DNA from: Neofusicoccum parvum
Lineage: Eukaryota > Ascomycota > Dothideomycetes > Botryosphaeriales > Botryosphaeriaceae
Reading direction: 5' to 3'
Assembly: GCA_020912385.1 (NCBI GenBank)
Contig: CP087209.1
Span: 1,612,001 to 1,676,000 of the forward strand
DNA: 64,000 nucleotides
Numbering within the stretch: the stretch's first letter is position 1; every line of letters starts with the position of its first letter. The position numbers and the translations under genes were made by a program. The notes beneath the pieces were generated by a model. The model ran no database searches. It saw only the letters and a list, made by a program, of their open reading frames with translations, and had not been told where the DNA came from. Shown here piece after piece: positions 23,086-33,780 of the stretch.

Positions 23086-23624
23086 TTAAACCTCAGCAAT
23101 CTCCCTCAGACGGCGGATCGTCGACCTCGTGGCAGCCGCGGCGGGAGTCCTAAGCATCGCAAGTCAGCTTCCATTTCCCTCCAAATCCAAGTGTGCCCGC
23201 GCCCAGCATCCTCCGGTCTGGGTTGTCGGTCGCCGAAACTTACGAGACGGTGTAGGCGCCACCGGCGATGGTCTTCTTGCACGACCTGCAGTTCCAGATG
23301 CCGACGGAGTGACGCTTGACGGTGACCTTGCCGCAGAAGGTGCAGGTGTAGCGGGCGTGCTGGGCGATTTCCATCTGCAGTACTGTCAGCTCCAATCCCC
23401 AGCGCTCCAACTTGACCATTGGGAGCTTACCTTCTTCACCTGCTTACGCAGGGAAGCACCGTAGCGGGTGCCGTACTGTGGCTTCCTTCAGCATTTGCGG
23501 TACCTGCGCTCTGAAACGGACGAACTGACCTTGCCGGTGATGCCGACCTCTGCGAGATAATTAGCGACTGCAAAAATTCGACGGGGAGCGAGAGGTTCGA
23601 CATACTCTTGGTGCGCTTCGTCAT
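23086..23624 (-). CDS. RPL43: 60S ribosomal protein eL43 (L37a)
   Basis: Exactly 92 residues in five exons: 23624-23606, 23549-23530, 23475-23431, 23374-23244 and 23149-23086. It is a small zinc-ribbon protein of the large ribosomal subunit. [31 protein letters not shown] is built from the first four exons, and the zinc-binding pairs are CTFC and CRSC. The C terminus [12 protein letters not shown] is conserved. Introns are 49-94 nt with standard sites. High intron density near the 5' end is usual for fungal ribosomal-protein genes. Confidence 0.97.
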
Positions 23625-24273
23625 CTTGTCGGTGGTTGTGTGAAGATGGAGAGGTCGAGGGTGTGGGTTGTCTGCAAGTCGTCCTTGACGAGAGTTTTTG
23701 GCGAGGGCGCATTTCGCACTCAGGTTGTGGCCGCCAAGCCGTTGCGAGCCGCTAGCGCCCCATGCAGACTAGCGCCGTCGGTCAGCGCCATCCCCAACTG
23801 CTGACCTGCATCTCTTTGCCAGGCCGAACCGCCTCTGCAAAGCGCGGAGAAGGCTTGCTGAGTCCGGTTGCTCGAGAAAGATACCTCAGACACACCTGCG
23901 CTACGCTGGCGTTCTCGCTGCGCATGTATGCACGACACGCCGCGATGTCGCTCCTATGACGTTGAGGAACACCGCCGAGGTCCGGCGTGCCTCTCCTTCA
24001 TCTGATTCCTTGCTTTCCGTGTCTCCTGTCGCATACGGCCGCAGATAATAGGGCTTTCATTGCACCCCCTCATCGCTGTCTGTTGATTCCTGTAGCTCTT
24101 CTCACCTGACCACTCGTACTTTCCAGCGCCGGCTCCGTCGCTCCGCTTCTGTACGCTTCCCCGAGGTCACAGACCAGGTCTTCGTGGCGTGCTTATTTCC
24201 CCGGTCCCTCAAAACCTTTGCTGCAAGCACTTCACTTGATAAATATCTGCAGCAGACCTGAACCAATCTCAAA
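23625..24273. other. Divergent promoter region, eL43 / reductase
   Basis: 649 bp between divergent starts. T/C-rich tracts occur on the plus strand around 24050-24210, typical of highly expressed fungal promoters. No specific operator was identified. Confidence 0.45.
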
Positions 24274-25822
24274 ATGCCCAGCACGCCTCGCCAGTACGAG
24301 CTCGTGCTCCTCGGAGCCACAGGCTACACAGGCAAGCTCACAGCTGAGCACATCACCACCAGCCTTCCCACTGATCTCAAGTGGGCAATCGCTGGACGCA
24401 ATGAGAAGAAGCTGGCCAATGTCGCAGAAGAACTGAAGAGATTGAACCCTGACAGACCCCAACCCGGTATTGTCCTACGTGTCTAGCAATGGCCGTGCAT
24501 TTCTAACATGGCTTTAAAGCTATCGAGGTCCTGGAGCTGAAGGGTGAGGAGATCGATGCTCTTGCAAAGAAGACCAGCCTCATCATCACGACCGTCGGAC
24601 CCTTCATGAAGTATGGCACTCCGGTCGTGGAGGCATGTGCGAACAATGGAACCCATTACGTCGATTGGTGAGTGCACTCCCAACGGTCAATGGCATCTCG
24701 CTGATAACGCTAGCACGGGCGAAGTGCCTTGGGTCCAGGAGATGATCAACCAGTACCATGACACGGCGAAGGCCAATGGCGCTATCGTAAGTTGGAACGA
24801 TCTTTCTTTTTTCATACTATTATCGATTTGTTTTTGATTGTTTCTTTTCCTGCATGTCTTTGCCGGGCGTCTTCTTTTTCAACATTTGGCACCTTTCAGA
24901 ACTTCTTTCCGTAGGAATGAACTGCCGAAATGGACTGCTAACTTCACCATCAGATCATTCCCCAGTCCGGCGTGGACAGCGTTCCCGCCGACATCATTGC
25001 TTATGTCATTGCCACCCATATCCGCCGTACCCTTGGTCTGGGAACGGGTGAGGTTTTGAACGCCGCCAAACTGAACGCAAAGCCTTCAGGCGGCACCCTT
25101 CTGACCATGCTGTCCCTATTCGATCACTACAGCCTAATTCAGATTGGCAAGTCCTTGAAACCGTTCGCTCTGTCGCCTGTCCAGCCGCAGTCCAACAAGT
25201 CCTCACAGGGCATTGCATCCAAGGTCCTGGGCATCCGTCAGGACAAGGACCTTGGTGTCCTTACCGACTGGGTTGGGGCGAAGGTTGATGCTGCCATCGT
25301 GGGGCGGAGCTGGGGTTTGTGGGATGGTGGCAAGCTCTACGGCCCCAACTTCCAGTTTAACGAGCACATGGTCGCGACGAGTACCGTTGCCGGTGTCCTG
25401 GTCCACTTCGGTATGGTCTTTGGGATGGCTCTATTCGCGCTGCCGCCCTTTAGGTGGATTATGAAGAAGCTGATCTATCAACCCGGTGATGGCCCACAAA
25501 TCGAGTATGTATACCCGGGCCGCTCCCAAACTCCAAACTAACTGCCGCCAGGTCGACGAAGAACGACTATGCCTACTACAAAGCCGTGGGTGTTGCAGAT
25601 AGCTCGAAGAAGGAGCGTGCCATCGCCGAGTTCAAGTTCCATGGCAGCATGTACAGGTGGACTGGATTAGCAATCGCTGAAGCTGCCATGGTTATCCTAC
25701 GTGGAGGCGAGACGGAGGCAAAGAGGCAGGGAGGAGGTATTCTGACACCTGCCACGTTGGGTGATGAATACGTGGAGAGACTGAGGAAGGTCAACACCGA
25801 GATCAACGTCCGGTTGGAGTAA
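24274..25822 (+). CDS. Saccharopine dehydrogenase-like / trans-acting enoyl reductase family
   Basis: Predicted 411 residues in five exons: 24274-24466, 24520-24667, 24714-24786, 24954-25504 and 25552-25822. The N terminus is a Rossmann fold: YELVLLGATGYTGKLTAEHI with GxxGYTG, then WAIAGRNEKKL. Spliced YVDCTGEVPWV and GVDSVPADIIAYV are hallmarks of the SCCPDH/YNR-like family, relatives of saccharopine dehydrogenase without proven lysine-pathway activity. A hydrophobic stretch (VAGVLVHFGMVFGMALFAL) near residue 305 could associate with membranes or lipid droplets, as in the animal relative. The substrate is unknown. Confidence 0.88.
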
Positions 25823-25949
25823 ATTTGTTATCAGGGTGCTCCATCACCAGGCTTGCTTAGCCAGACTGCCTTAACTATACCACGTTCACATCGCCACGGT
25901 AAATTGATACCGCATACGATTTATACACGGTATTCCATTCATTCGTTGT

Positions 25950-26414
25950 TCAGAGCTTTGCCTTCAGCTTGCCCTCTTCCTGTAGTAGCTTCTCCAAAGC
26001 CTCAATGCCAGCCTTGGACACCTGCTCGTCCTGCGCCGGTGTTCCAGTGCTGCAGCCAATGGCGCCCAAAATCTCTCCGTTCTGTCCCTTGATCGGAACG
26101 CCCCCGCCGATGATGTTGAACCTCCCGCCGTTTGTGTGGTTGATGCCGAAGGCGGCACCGCCGGGCCAGACGGCCTCCTTGTACGCCGAGGTAGGCACGC
26201 GGTGGCCGGAGGCAGTAAAGGCTTTGTCGATAGCGATGTTGATGGAGGTGAGCTTGGCACCGTCCATGCGCGAGAAGTGGAGGAGGTGGGTGCCGGCGTC
26301 GACGACGGCAATGTTCATGGGCACGCCGATTTCTTTGGCTTTGGCTTCGCAGGCGCGCGCGGCGGCCTGGGCGGCGCTGAGCGTCAAGGTGGGAATGGAC
26401 TGCGTGACAGGCAT
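25950..26414 (-). CDS. GlcG/HbpS-like (DUF336) protein
   Basis: An intronless 154-residue protein starting MPVTQSIPTLTLSAAQ. Family features are ACEAKAKEIGVPMNIAVVDAGTHLLHFSRMDGAK, SINIAIDKAFTASGHRVPTS, GRFNIIGGGVPIK and IGAIGCSTGTPAQDEQVSKAG. HbpS of Streptomyces binds haem and GlcG occurs beside glycolate genes, but no function is proven for fungal members. The frame stays open 71 codons farther upstream, but that part is Arg-rich and unlike the family, so I chose the inner ATG at 26414. The gene is downstream of the amidotransferase on the same strand. Confidence 0.85.
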   Translation of the reverse strand: MPVTQSIPTLTLSAAQAAARACEAKAKEIGVPMNIAVVDAGTHLLHFSRMDGAKLTSINIAIDKAFTASGHRVPTSAYKEAVWPGGAAFGINHTNGGRFNIIGGGVPIKGQNGEILGAIGCSTGTPAQDEQVSKAGIEALEKLLQEEGKLKAKL

Positions 26415-26778
26415 GGCGGCTTGGGCGAGGTAGGAGGTGGACGGTGGAGTGCGAGGTCTGGCGGACGCATGGTGGTTGTAGAGCTGCTCATGTGGGACGG
26501 GAGCTCTGCCGTGCTTGCCCGAGCTCAGTCGGGAGCCCACCCGGCCTCGGGTGACGTCTTCGCCTGATGTTTTTCGCTCCCTCCGCGCCCAACCCCGCCG
26601 CAGACCGCGCCATCCTTGCTGCACCAATCAGGACATCTTTTCCAGCGGAGCAAGCCAGGCACGGAATTCACTGGGCACATTGCCGTTGTCAGCCCTCGAG
26701 TCACAGACGTGTTCCATTAGTCCGAGAACCTCAGCACGCTACTACTACTACTGAAAAACAGCAACCCGAATCGCGCCT
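26415..26778. other. Intergenic region upstream of GlcG-like gene
   Basis: 364 bp that contain the presumed promoter of the GlcG-like gene and the 3' end region of the amidotransferase gene. A short (CTA)n run is at 26738-26752. No gene seen. Confidence 0.45.
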
Positions 26779-27614
26779 TCACTTCTCGTCGACCCAGCGC
26801 AGTATGCGCTCAAAGATGGCAACACCATCCTGGCCCATCTCCATCCTCTCCGAAATTGCTGACAGCTGCTCAGCGGAGAAAGACTTCGTGTAAGCAGGCG
26901 CTTCCGCAAGAATAGCTTGTGCCAATTTTGCGCTCATCTCGGGATGGCCCTGGAACGTCAAGATTCGGTTGTCCGGGGACTTGAAGATCTGGTTATGCTC
27001 TGCAAGAGGTACGAAGCCCGGCGCAGACTCAGCGAGCTCGCGCCTGTGGAATTCGTGCACGTTCTGCATCGAATCAGCAGCTTGCTCAGGGGAGGCAAGA
27101 GGCAAACTCACTACTTGTGCCTTTTCTTTGGCAAAATCGAAGAATTCTGAGCCTTCGGTGGTGAGATTAATCGTGGTAACACCAAGCTAATACAATTAGT
27201 ACTTCAGCTCACGAATCTTCCCTTGAGACGACAGAGACTTGCCTCCGGGCCTTCTTCCATCACGATCAGTTTTCCGCCAAGTGCGATATTGATGGCTTGG
27301 TGCCCCCAACATATCCCAACCAGCTTGACGTTGGATGAAGCCACAGTCGTCCTAACAAAGTCCAACATCTTCAGAACCCATGGATCAGGCGCGTTGATGT
27401 CGGCGGTGCCTCCGCTCAGGATCACCAGATCGTACTTTCCCACGTCCGGATAGGTCTGATCGTCAATCGGATCGTAGAAGTCCACCTCTGGCTCGGGAGC
27501 GGCCGCCGTGATTATTGTAATGAACGACTGCCTCGTCGACGGCTCGACTGACATCTTCCGGTTCGTGTTGACCAGTACCGCAATGCGGAGCTTCGACGAG
27601 ACCTTGTGTGGCAT
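26779..27614 (-). CDS. Class I glutamine amidotransferase-like protein
   Basis: Predicted 243 residues in three exons: 27614-27243, 27186-27112 and 27063-26779. The triad-type motifs are GICWGHQ (nucleophile Cys in the elbow) and FQGHPEM (His followed by a Glu-like partner). ILSGGTADINA is an additional GATase feature. Stand-alone members such as yeast YLR126C have unknown substrates. The first intron begins with GCAAGT, a GC-AG intron of 56 nt with a TACTAAT branch site; it restores EEGPELGVTTINL. A GTGAGC donor at 27212 would give a 26-nt intron and was rejected. The second intron (48 nt, GTGAGT...ATGCAG) is in frame and free of stops, and its removal gives AQVNVHEFHRRE. Confidence 0.87.
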
Positions 27615-27948
27615 TTTTGAGAGTGGTAACGGAAAGTGTTCTGTCGTGCGACTCCTACGCCAAAGACTCTCGGCCGGGCTCCAGAAGTGTGGCTTTTTGG
27701 TCTTGATTGCAGACCACCCTTGAGCTGCCACTGCCAGTATCCTTGGCCGCCGGATATCGATGCTTGTTGTGTTATCAGATAGGTCGTCGCGCAACTGCGG
27801 AGGTCTTTATCACTACCCCACAACGGGAAAGCAAGAGTGGGAGCCCCATCGGGTGATCGGCAAGTACTTATTAGCAGAGCTACATTCGCCGCGGTAGCCA
27901 TGCGATTACGACTGAAGCTTCTTCGTCATTTTGCTCCATTCTCCCATC
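27615..27948. other. Divergent promoter region, amidotransferase / MFS transporter
   Basis: A 334-bp spacer between divergent starts. No motif was assigned; the short length makes a shared promoter plausible. Confidence 0.4.
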
Positions 27949-29626
27949 ATGACGTCTGCAGAGGACACGAAATTGCCTTTCGAGGATTATGCGCAGACTC
28001 CCGTGTCACGAAATGCCAGTCAAGATGCAGAGGTTCTACCATTCACCACGCACTCGGATATTGCGTACGAGCTCTACGCAGAGTCCCTGCAAATGGATCC
28101 CATCCGCCGCGGGATGGTTGCCAGGTCTGTTCTACGCAAGCTCGACTTCATCATACTACCAATGATGTGTCTCGTGTATTTGATGAGCTTCCTGGACAAG
28201 CAAACTCTCAACTATTCCAACGCGTACGGCCTGCAGACGGACCTCAACCTTCACGGCACCGACTACAGCTGGGTCGCTTCAGTCACAAACATCGGTTACC
28301 TAGTCTTCGCATACCCATCCAGCCTACTACTCCAGAAATTCCCGATTGGGAAGTTCGTGTCCTGCGCCATGCTGCTCTGGGGCAGTCTGTTGATGTTGAC
28401 GGTCCTGGTGCACAACTGGTCTGGGCTTATGGCCGTTCGTTTCTTCCTTGGCGGAGCGGAGGCTTGCATCGGGCCTGCTTGGATCCTGTTGACCAGCATG
28501 TTTTGGACGCGTGAAGAGCAGCCGTTCCGCATGTCATTTTGGTTAGGCTGTAACGGCATCGCACAACTCATTGGCGCGGGTCTCTCTTGGGGCCTGGGTC
28601 ATGCTGCAAGCACTGTTCTGGAATCGTGGCAGCTGGTATTTCTAGTAAGCCGTCTTCAGACCTCGTCAAGCTGGGACCTCTCCACTCAAGTTGCTAATGC
28701 ATGCAGGTCGTGGGGGCAATAAGCTTCGGCATTGGGGCTGTCGAGTTCTTCCTCATGCCCTCTTCTCCAAATGACTGCATCTTCTTCTCTCATGAGGAAA
28801 AGGTTGTTGCCGTTTGGAGGGTTGCGCACAACAGGATCGGCGTCAAGTCCAGCAAAATGCAATGGTACCAAGTGAAAGAATCCGTCACAGACATCAAGAT
28901 CTACCTCATCGCTTTCCTCGCATTGGCCATCGGTATCCTCAACGGCAGCGTCACGAACTTCATGTCCTCCCTGCTCAAAGGTTTCGGCTTCAGCAGCGAG
29001 AAAACCCTCCTCTACCAACTCCCCAACGGCGCCATCCAATTCGTCGTCACCAGTAAGGCCTCAGCTCCAAGAGCCTCCTCAATCTGCAGACTAACATGCC
29101 CGCACTAGTAATCGTCGGCTACCTCAACACCCTCATCCCCAACATCCTCTGCCTTAGCATCGCCCTCGGCTTCGTCCCAGGCATCTGCGGCATGATCGGC
29201 ATCGCCACCATCCCACTGACCCACCAAACCGCCCTCGCGGCGTGCGCCTGGCTGCAGGCCGTGTTCGGCGTCTCGATCATCCTGTCGTGGTCGCTCATCG
29301 GCTCCAACGTCGCGGGCCACACCAAGCGGGCCACCGCCAACGGCGTCAACTTCGTCTGCTATGCCGCCGGCAACATCGTCGGCCCGTTCCTGTTCTTCTC
29401 CCGCGAGGCACCCCGCTACCTGACCGCCATCAAGATCCTGGCCGGCATGTACGCGGCCGCGATTGTGTTCACGGCGGCGCTGGCCGGGGTTATGTGGAGG
29501 GAGAATAGGAGGAGGGATGCGAGGAGTGTGGAGGAGGAGGCTGTGGTGGATGAGAGGGCCGGAGACGAGCGAGGGTTCGAGGATAGGACGGATGGGGAGA
29601 ATGAGGCGTTTAGGTATAGGTTGTGA
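27949..29626 (+). CDS. MFS transporter, allantoate permease-type
   Basis: Predicted 519 residues in three exons: 27949-28644, 28707-29052 and 29109-29626. The long hydrophilic N terminus, RKLDFIILPMMCLVYLMSFLDKQTLNYSNAYGLQTDL, FFLGGAEACIGPAWILLTSMFWTREEQPFRMSFW and GHTKRATANGVNFVCYAAGNIVGPFLF identify the anion:cation symporter family (Dal5-like). Twelve helices are expected. The C-terminal tail ends NEAFRYRL, similar to DAAFRYVL in the other transporter of this window. The two differ enough to be separate lineages rather than a recent duplication. The substrate is unknown. Confidence 0.9.
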
Positions 29627-30170
29627 GACTGATGAAGGTATGTTGATGGAATCGGTACGGATACTGGCTAGCATCTCCGCAACATCGTGCTCAAAGTGTG
29701 CGTGTCAGCAGAAGCACTTGAAAACCACTAGCACTAGCGGCTTTAGCTGACATCTGCGATGACTCTACTACAATCAACCACATCACCATAGAATCGAAAA
29801 AGAAGAGAAATGCAAAACAGTCCTTCCCGTAGACCGGAATTTCGACTTACAGAGTGATCTGCGACGCTTCGTGACATTACTCAGGAGCACCTTCGCTCTA
29901 CTGTATGTCCATATATCCTACCGCCGTCTTATATACCACCTCTTCAGTTTCTCACCGTAGTGTTCCAGTGCAGGTGACTTTAGTATAGTCTTAGTCATAG
30001 GTACGAACAAGCACGCTAATTGCACAATGAGTCGAGAGCATATCTCTAGAGCAGTAGTCTTGAATGATTGAGATCGCCTGCAAGCAGTGACGCGAAGAAC
30101 AACAAGATATGACAAAATCAGGAGAATCGACAAAAGGAGAGGAAACTCGAAATCAGTCACTTCCACCATC
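29627..30170. other. Intergenic region between convergent genes
   Basis: The 544 bp carry the 3' flanks of the MFS gene and the acetate kinase gene. AT-rich compared with the genes; no feature recognised. Confidence 0.45.
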
Positions 30171-31676
30171 CTACTTAGCCTCTGAACCTTTGGGGCGGAA
30201 CTTGGCGGCATCCTCGCAGCAGCTCCTGGCCATCTGGAGCTGCTCATCAGTGCGGCAAACCAGAACCCTATGCTTTGACTCCGCCGAGCCGATGTCCGTC
30301 ACCACGCTCTCCGCGCCGGCAGCCTTCTCGTTCTTCTCTGCGTCAAGCTCGAAGCCCAGGCACTTGGTCCCGTGCACGATGCGCTCCCGCAGCTTCGCGC
30401 CCTTCTCGCCGATGCCGCCCGCAAACACCAGGGCGTCGACATCGCCCTGCAGCTTCAGGTAGTACGAGCCCACGTAGCCGAGGATGCGGTCGGCGAAGAT
30501 GTCGAACGCGAGCTTGCACTCGGGGGCGTCGCTGGCGGAGATTTTGCCGAAGTCGGTGGTGCCGGTCAGCGCGGACCAGCCGCTCTGCTTGTTGAGGATC
30601 TCCTCGGCCTGCGTGATGTGCATCTCCTTGGTGCTGCTGCGGCTGGGCATGCCCGCCTCGTGCGTGTAGTGGAACACCAGCGACGGGTCGATGCTGCCGC
30701 TGCGCGTCGCGCCCGGCAGGCCCGCAAGGGGCGTCAGACCCATCGTTGTGTCCCAGGATTGGCCGTTGTGGATGACGCACGCAGAGGCGCCGCTGCCCAG
30801 GTGCAGCGCGATGATGTTGAGCTTTTCGACGGGCTTGGAGAGGTGCTGCGCCACGACTCTGGTGATGAAGTGGTATGAGATACCGTGGAAGCCGTATTTG
30901 CGAAGTTTGTTGTGCTTGGCGATGCTTTGGTCGATGGGGTAGGTGCGGATGTGCTGGGTGGTGGGTTGGTTTCGGCCTCCCTTTGAGAACACTGATTGAG
31001 AGATCACTTACCTCCGGGATGGTGGCGTGGAAAGCGGAGTCAAAATAGGCAACATTGGTGGAAGCAGGGAGCTCCTTGCCTACAGTGCGAATAATAGTAA
31101 GAGCGCCGGCGTTGTGCCTGGTTGACTGAATTAACACTGCTACCTTGCTTTGCGAAGCGGACGAACGAGGGTGAGTAGAAAGGATGATAGAAGCTCCGTA
31201 TGAAAAGGAAGGAGCAGTGAGAAAATAGCTTACAACGGGGCCAAATCAGACAGCTTCTCGATGTGATGGTAAATGTTTTCGTCGATGACTTGGGCCTTTG
31301 GCTGCAGAGTGGGTTAGAGCTTTGTTAAAGTCATGCTTGTTTGTGCGGAATCATTTACATAGTCTCCACCATGGACCACACGATGGCAGACAAATTCAAC
31401 GTCGTCTCGGTGCTGCAGCTCCGCGAGACCGTCATCATTCAGCAAATGCTCGATGATGTACTTGAAGGCCTCCTCTTGGGTCTTTGAGCCGTCGAGCTCC
31501 TTGTTCTTTATCTTCACATCGCCACGCTCGTAGCTCAATTTGGCGGGCGGCGCGGTGAGACCAGAGATGGAGACCTCAGCCAGCTGTTTGAGCCCATCCG
31601 GGTTGCCGTTTGAGGCGTAAACAGAGACCTTGACGGAAGACGAGCCCGCATTTGCAGACAGGATAATTTTGGTCAT
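30171..31676 (-). CDS. ackA: Acetate kinase
   Basis: Predicted 424 residues in four exons: 31676-31359, 31301-31234, 31117-31012 and 30953-30171. The enzyme interconverts acetyl phosphate plus ADP with acetate plus ATP. Visible family signatures are NAGSSSVK at the N terminus, HRVVHGGD, YGFHGISYHFITR, LHLGSGASACVI, PLAGLPGATRSGSIDPS and VFAGGIGEKGAKLRERI. Length fits the family (about 400). In fungi the acetyl phosphate normally comes from phosphoketolase (Xfp), and remains of an xfp gene lie immediately upstream in the opposite direction. All catalytic segments look intact, so the kinase itself should be functional. Confidence 0.95.
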
Positions 31677-32462
31677 GGTGGTGGGCAGACAGACGGAGTG
31701 CAATCGCCGGGTTTCTTCGCAGTGTTGGGGCAGCAGCACTATGGCAATGGCGGAGAAGGGCACTCAGAAAACTCCCCAGCTCTTTCGCGGGGCGGGTGTT
31801 GGGGTGGTAATGAGCCTCGCCGCAGTGGGGCCCCAATCGTCGATGGGTCCGGAATGACGCGGGGTCCAGGAAGACAACGCAGGGCGGCTCAGATGCAGAT
31901 GCAGACGAGGAGACACTGTGAGCAGAGACGCGAGAACGCAGACGGTCGAGCAGCAGTGGCCGAGGGCGCCCTTTCCTCGCACATCTTCTTATACCGGGCG
32001 CTGGGCGCTCACCCCACGTCTCCTGCCTCGCGGAGGAGCGAGCTGGGCAGGCAAGCGTGGCAGGCGCGGCAGGCTTATTCAGGCTTCGTACGGACTCGCC
32101 GGTCGGCGCTCGCCAACGCGGCAGCCCGGCTGCGCAGCTCCGCGCCTTCCAGCCCTTCCTTCGACGTCACGGCGGAAGCGGTCAATTGACGCTTGCGCGC
32201 GCTGTGATCATCACCGGCATTCTGCGGCTGCTCCCTCCAGCCCTACGTTGCCGGCGCTCGTTACCGACCCGCCATTTGTCGAGCTCCAGACAAACATGCC
32301 GTCATGCCTTGTAATGCACGTTCCGTTGCAGCTCTACTCTAGTGTTTAACGCCTTAACTATCCTACTCTCTCCTGCTTTTTCTCCCCGCCTCGTCTTCTC
32401 GTTAAAATACCGGCCAGAAGAGGTTTTCAACAAAGATGACACTCTAGGACTCGATACTCGAA
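31677..32462. other. Region between acetate kinase and xfp remnant
   Basis: 786 bp. It should contain the acetate kinase promoter. If an intact divergent xfp once existed, its promoter and 5' half would have been here, but no similarity to the phosphoketolase N terminus can be read in any frame. Confidence 0.4.
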
Positions 32463-33780
32463 ATGATCCCAGATAAGGACCATAAGGAGCTTGGCTAGGT
32501 CAAGGAGACGTACGATCAGATTGAGTGGGTCAAAATGCTAGACTGGAAGAAGTTTGGTGTTAAGAAAGGCGGAGGGGAAAGTTCTATGAAGACCATTGGA
32601 GACCTGATTCATGAATCTCTCGTTCAGAATCAAAAGAATCTACGCATGTTTTCGCCAGATGAGTTGGAAAGCAGCAATCTCGACGCAGTTTTCAGGCATA
32701 CTGGAAGGAACTTCCAGTGGGATGAATTCTCACAGTTTTAAGACAAGCGTGAGGTTGAGATTCTATCAGAGCGCTGTTGCCAGGAATTCTTGAAAGGTTA
32801 CACACTTATTGGAATGGCTGGCCTATTTCCATCCTACGAGAGCTTCCTCGGCATCATCCACACTGCGATGGTGCAATAGGCAAAATCCAACAAGATGGTA
32901 TCGCCGTCCACTTTCTGAACCATCAATGGAGAATCCCGTACTGACTTTCCATCCAGGGTCGAGAGTGCAGCTGAAGAAGAGATGTTGCTTCAATCAACTA
33001 CATCGAGACGTCGACATTGACGAGACAAGACCATAATGGGCTCTCTCACCAGAACCCATCGTTCATTGGCGCTGTGTTGAATCTGAAGCCATCAACAGCT
33101 CGAGTGTGTCTCCCTCCTAATGCCAGTTACTTCTTGACAAACCTTGACGACTGCCTCCGTTCCAAGAACTGCATCAACCTGATGGTCAGCTCAAAGCAGT
33201 CAACACCTGTCTTCCTCAATATTGAAGAGGCCGAAGCGCACCACCGCGCTGGCGCCGGGATATCCAAATTCGCCAGTACAGACAAGGGCCATGACCCGGA
33301 CGTCGTTCTCTGTGGTATCGGTGCAGAACTCACCTTTCAAGTCGTCAAGGCCGCTGAGTTCCTCAGGGAGGTAGCGTCTGCACTCATTCAACTCGCAGGC
33401 CTTCAACGCTCTCTTCAACTACCACGGCTACCGCAAAGAGCTGGCAGCGCTCCTCTTCGGCCGCCCGCAAATCGACTGCGTCACCATTGAGGCTTGACGC
33501 GAGGAGGGGACCGCGACCACCCCCTTCGACATAATGCTCGTCAACCACGTCAACAGGTACCACGTCGCGCTGAGGGCGCTCGAGGCCGCCGAGAAGCGGG
33601 ATGGAGATATGCGCCTGGATTTCGTGGAGAAGTACATAGACTTCCAGCATCGCATCAAGAAGACGCGGGATTACATCTACGCGAACGGTCAGGATCCGGA
33701 GGGCACATACGATCTGCCGGCTTTTGAGGATTTCACAAAGGGATCTGGTGGTGGTGGTGGTTGCGGCGGCGGCGTGCTTT
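32463..33780 (+). pseudogene. xfp: Phosphoketolase (Xfp) remnant
   Basis: Broken frames read as the C-terminal half of a D-xylulose-5-phosphate/fructose-6-phosphate phosphoketolase. Recognisable pieces in order are DHKELG, VKETYDQ, FSPDELESSNLDAVFRHTGR, GLFPSYESFLGIIHT, INYIETST, HNGLSHQNPSFIGAVLNLKP, KNCINLMVSSKQ, FASTDKGHDPDVVL, FNYHGYRKELAALLFGRP and TPFDIMLVNHVNRYHVA. The frame is interrupted by TAG at 32496, TAA at 32739, TAG at 32877, TGA at 32916, a shift near 32925-32985, a frame change and missing segment near 33370-33400, and TGA at 33495. The N-terminal half is absent, including the thiamine-diphosphate part. The family is about 800 residues. The function is certainly lost here. 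Confidence 0.88.

Noticed and set aside
26415..26627. Upstream in-frame extension of the GlcG-like protein
   Set aside because: The extra 71 residues are Arg-rich and unlike the family, which starts close to the inner ATG at 26414.
27187..27212. A 26-nt GT-AG intron in the amidotransferase gene
   Set aside because: Too short. The 56-nt GC-AG alternative with TACTAAT gives better family agreement.
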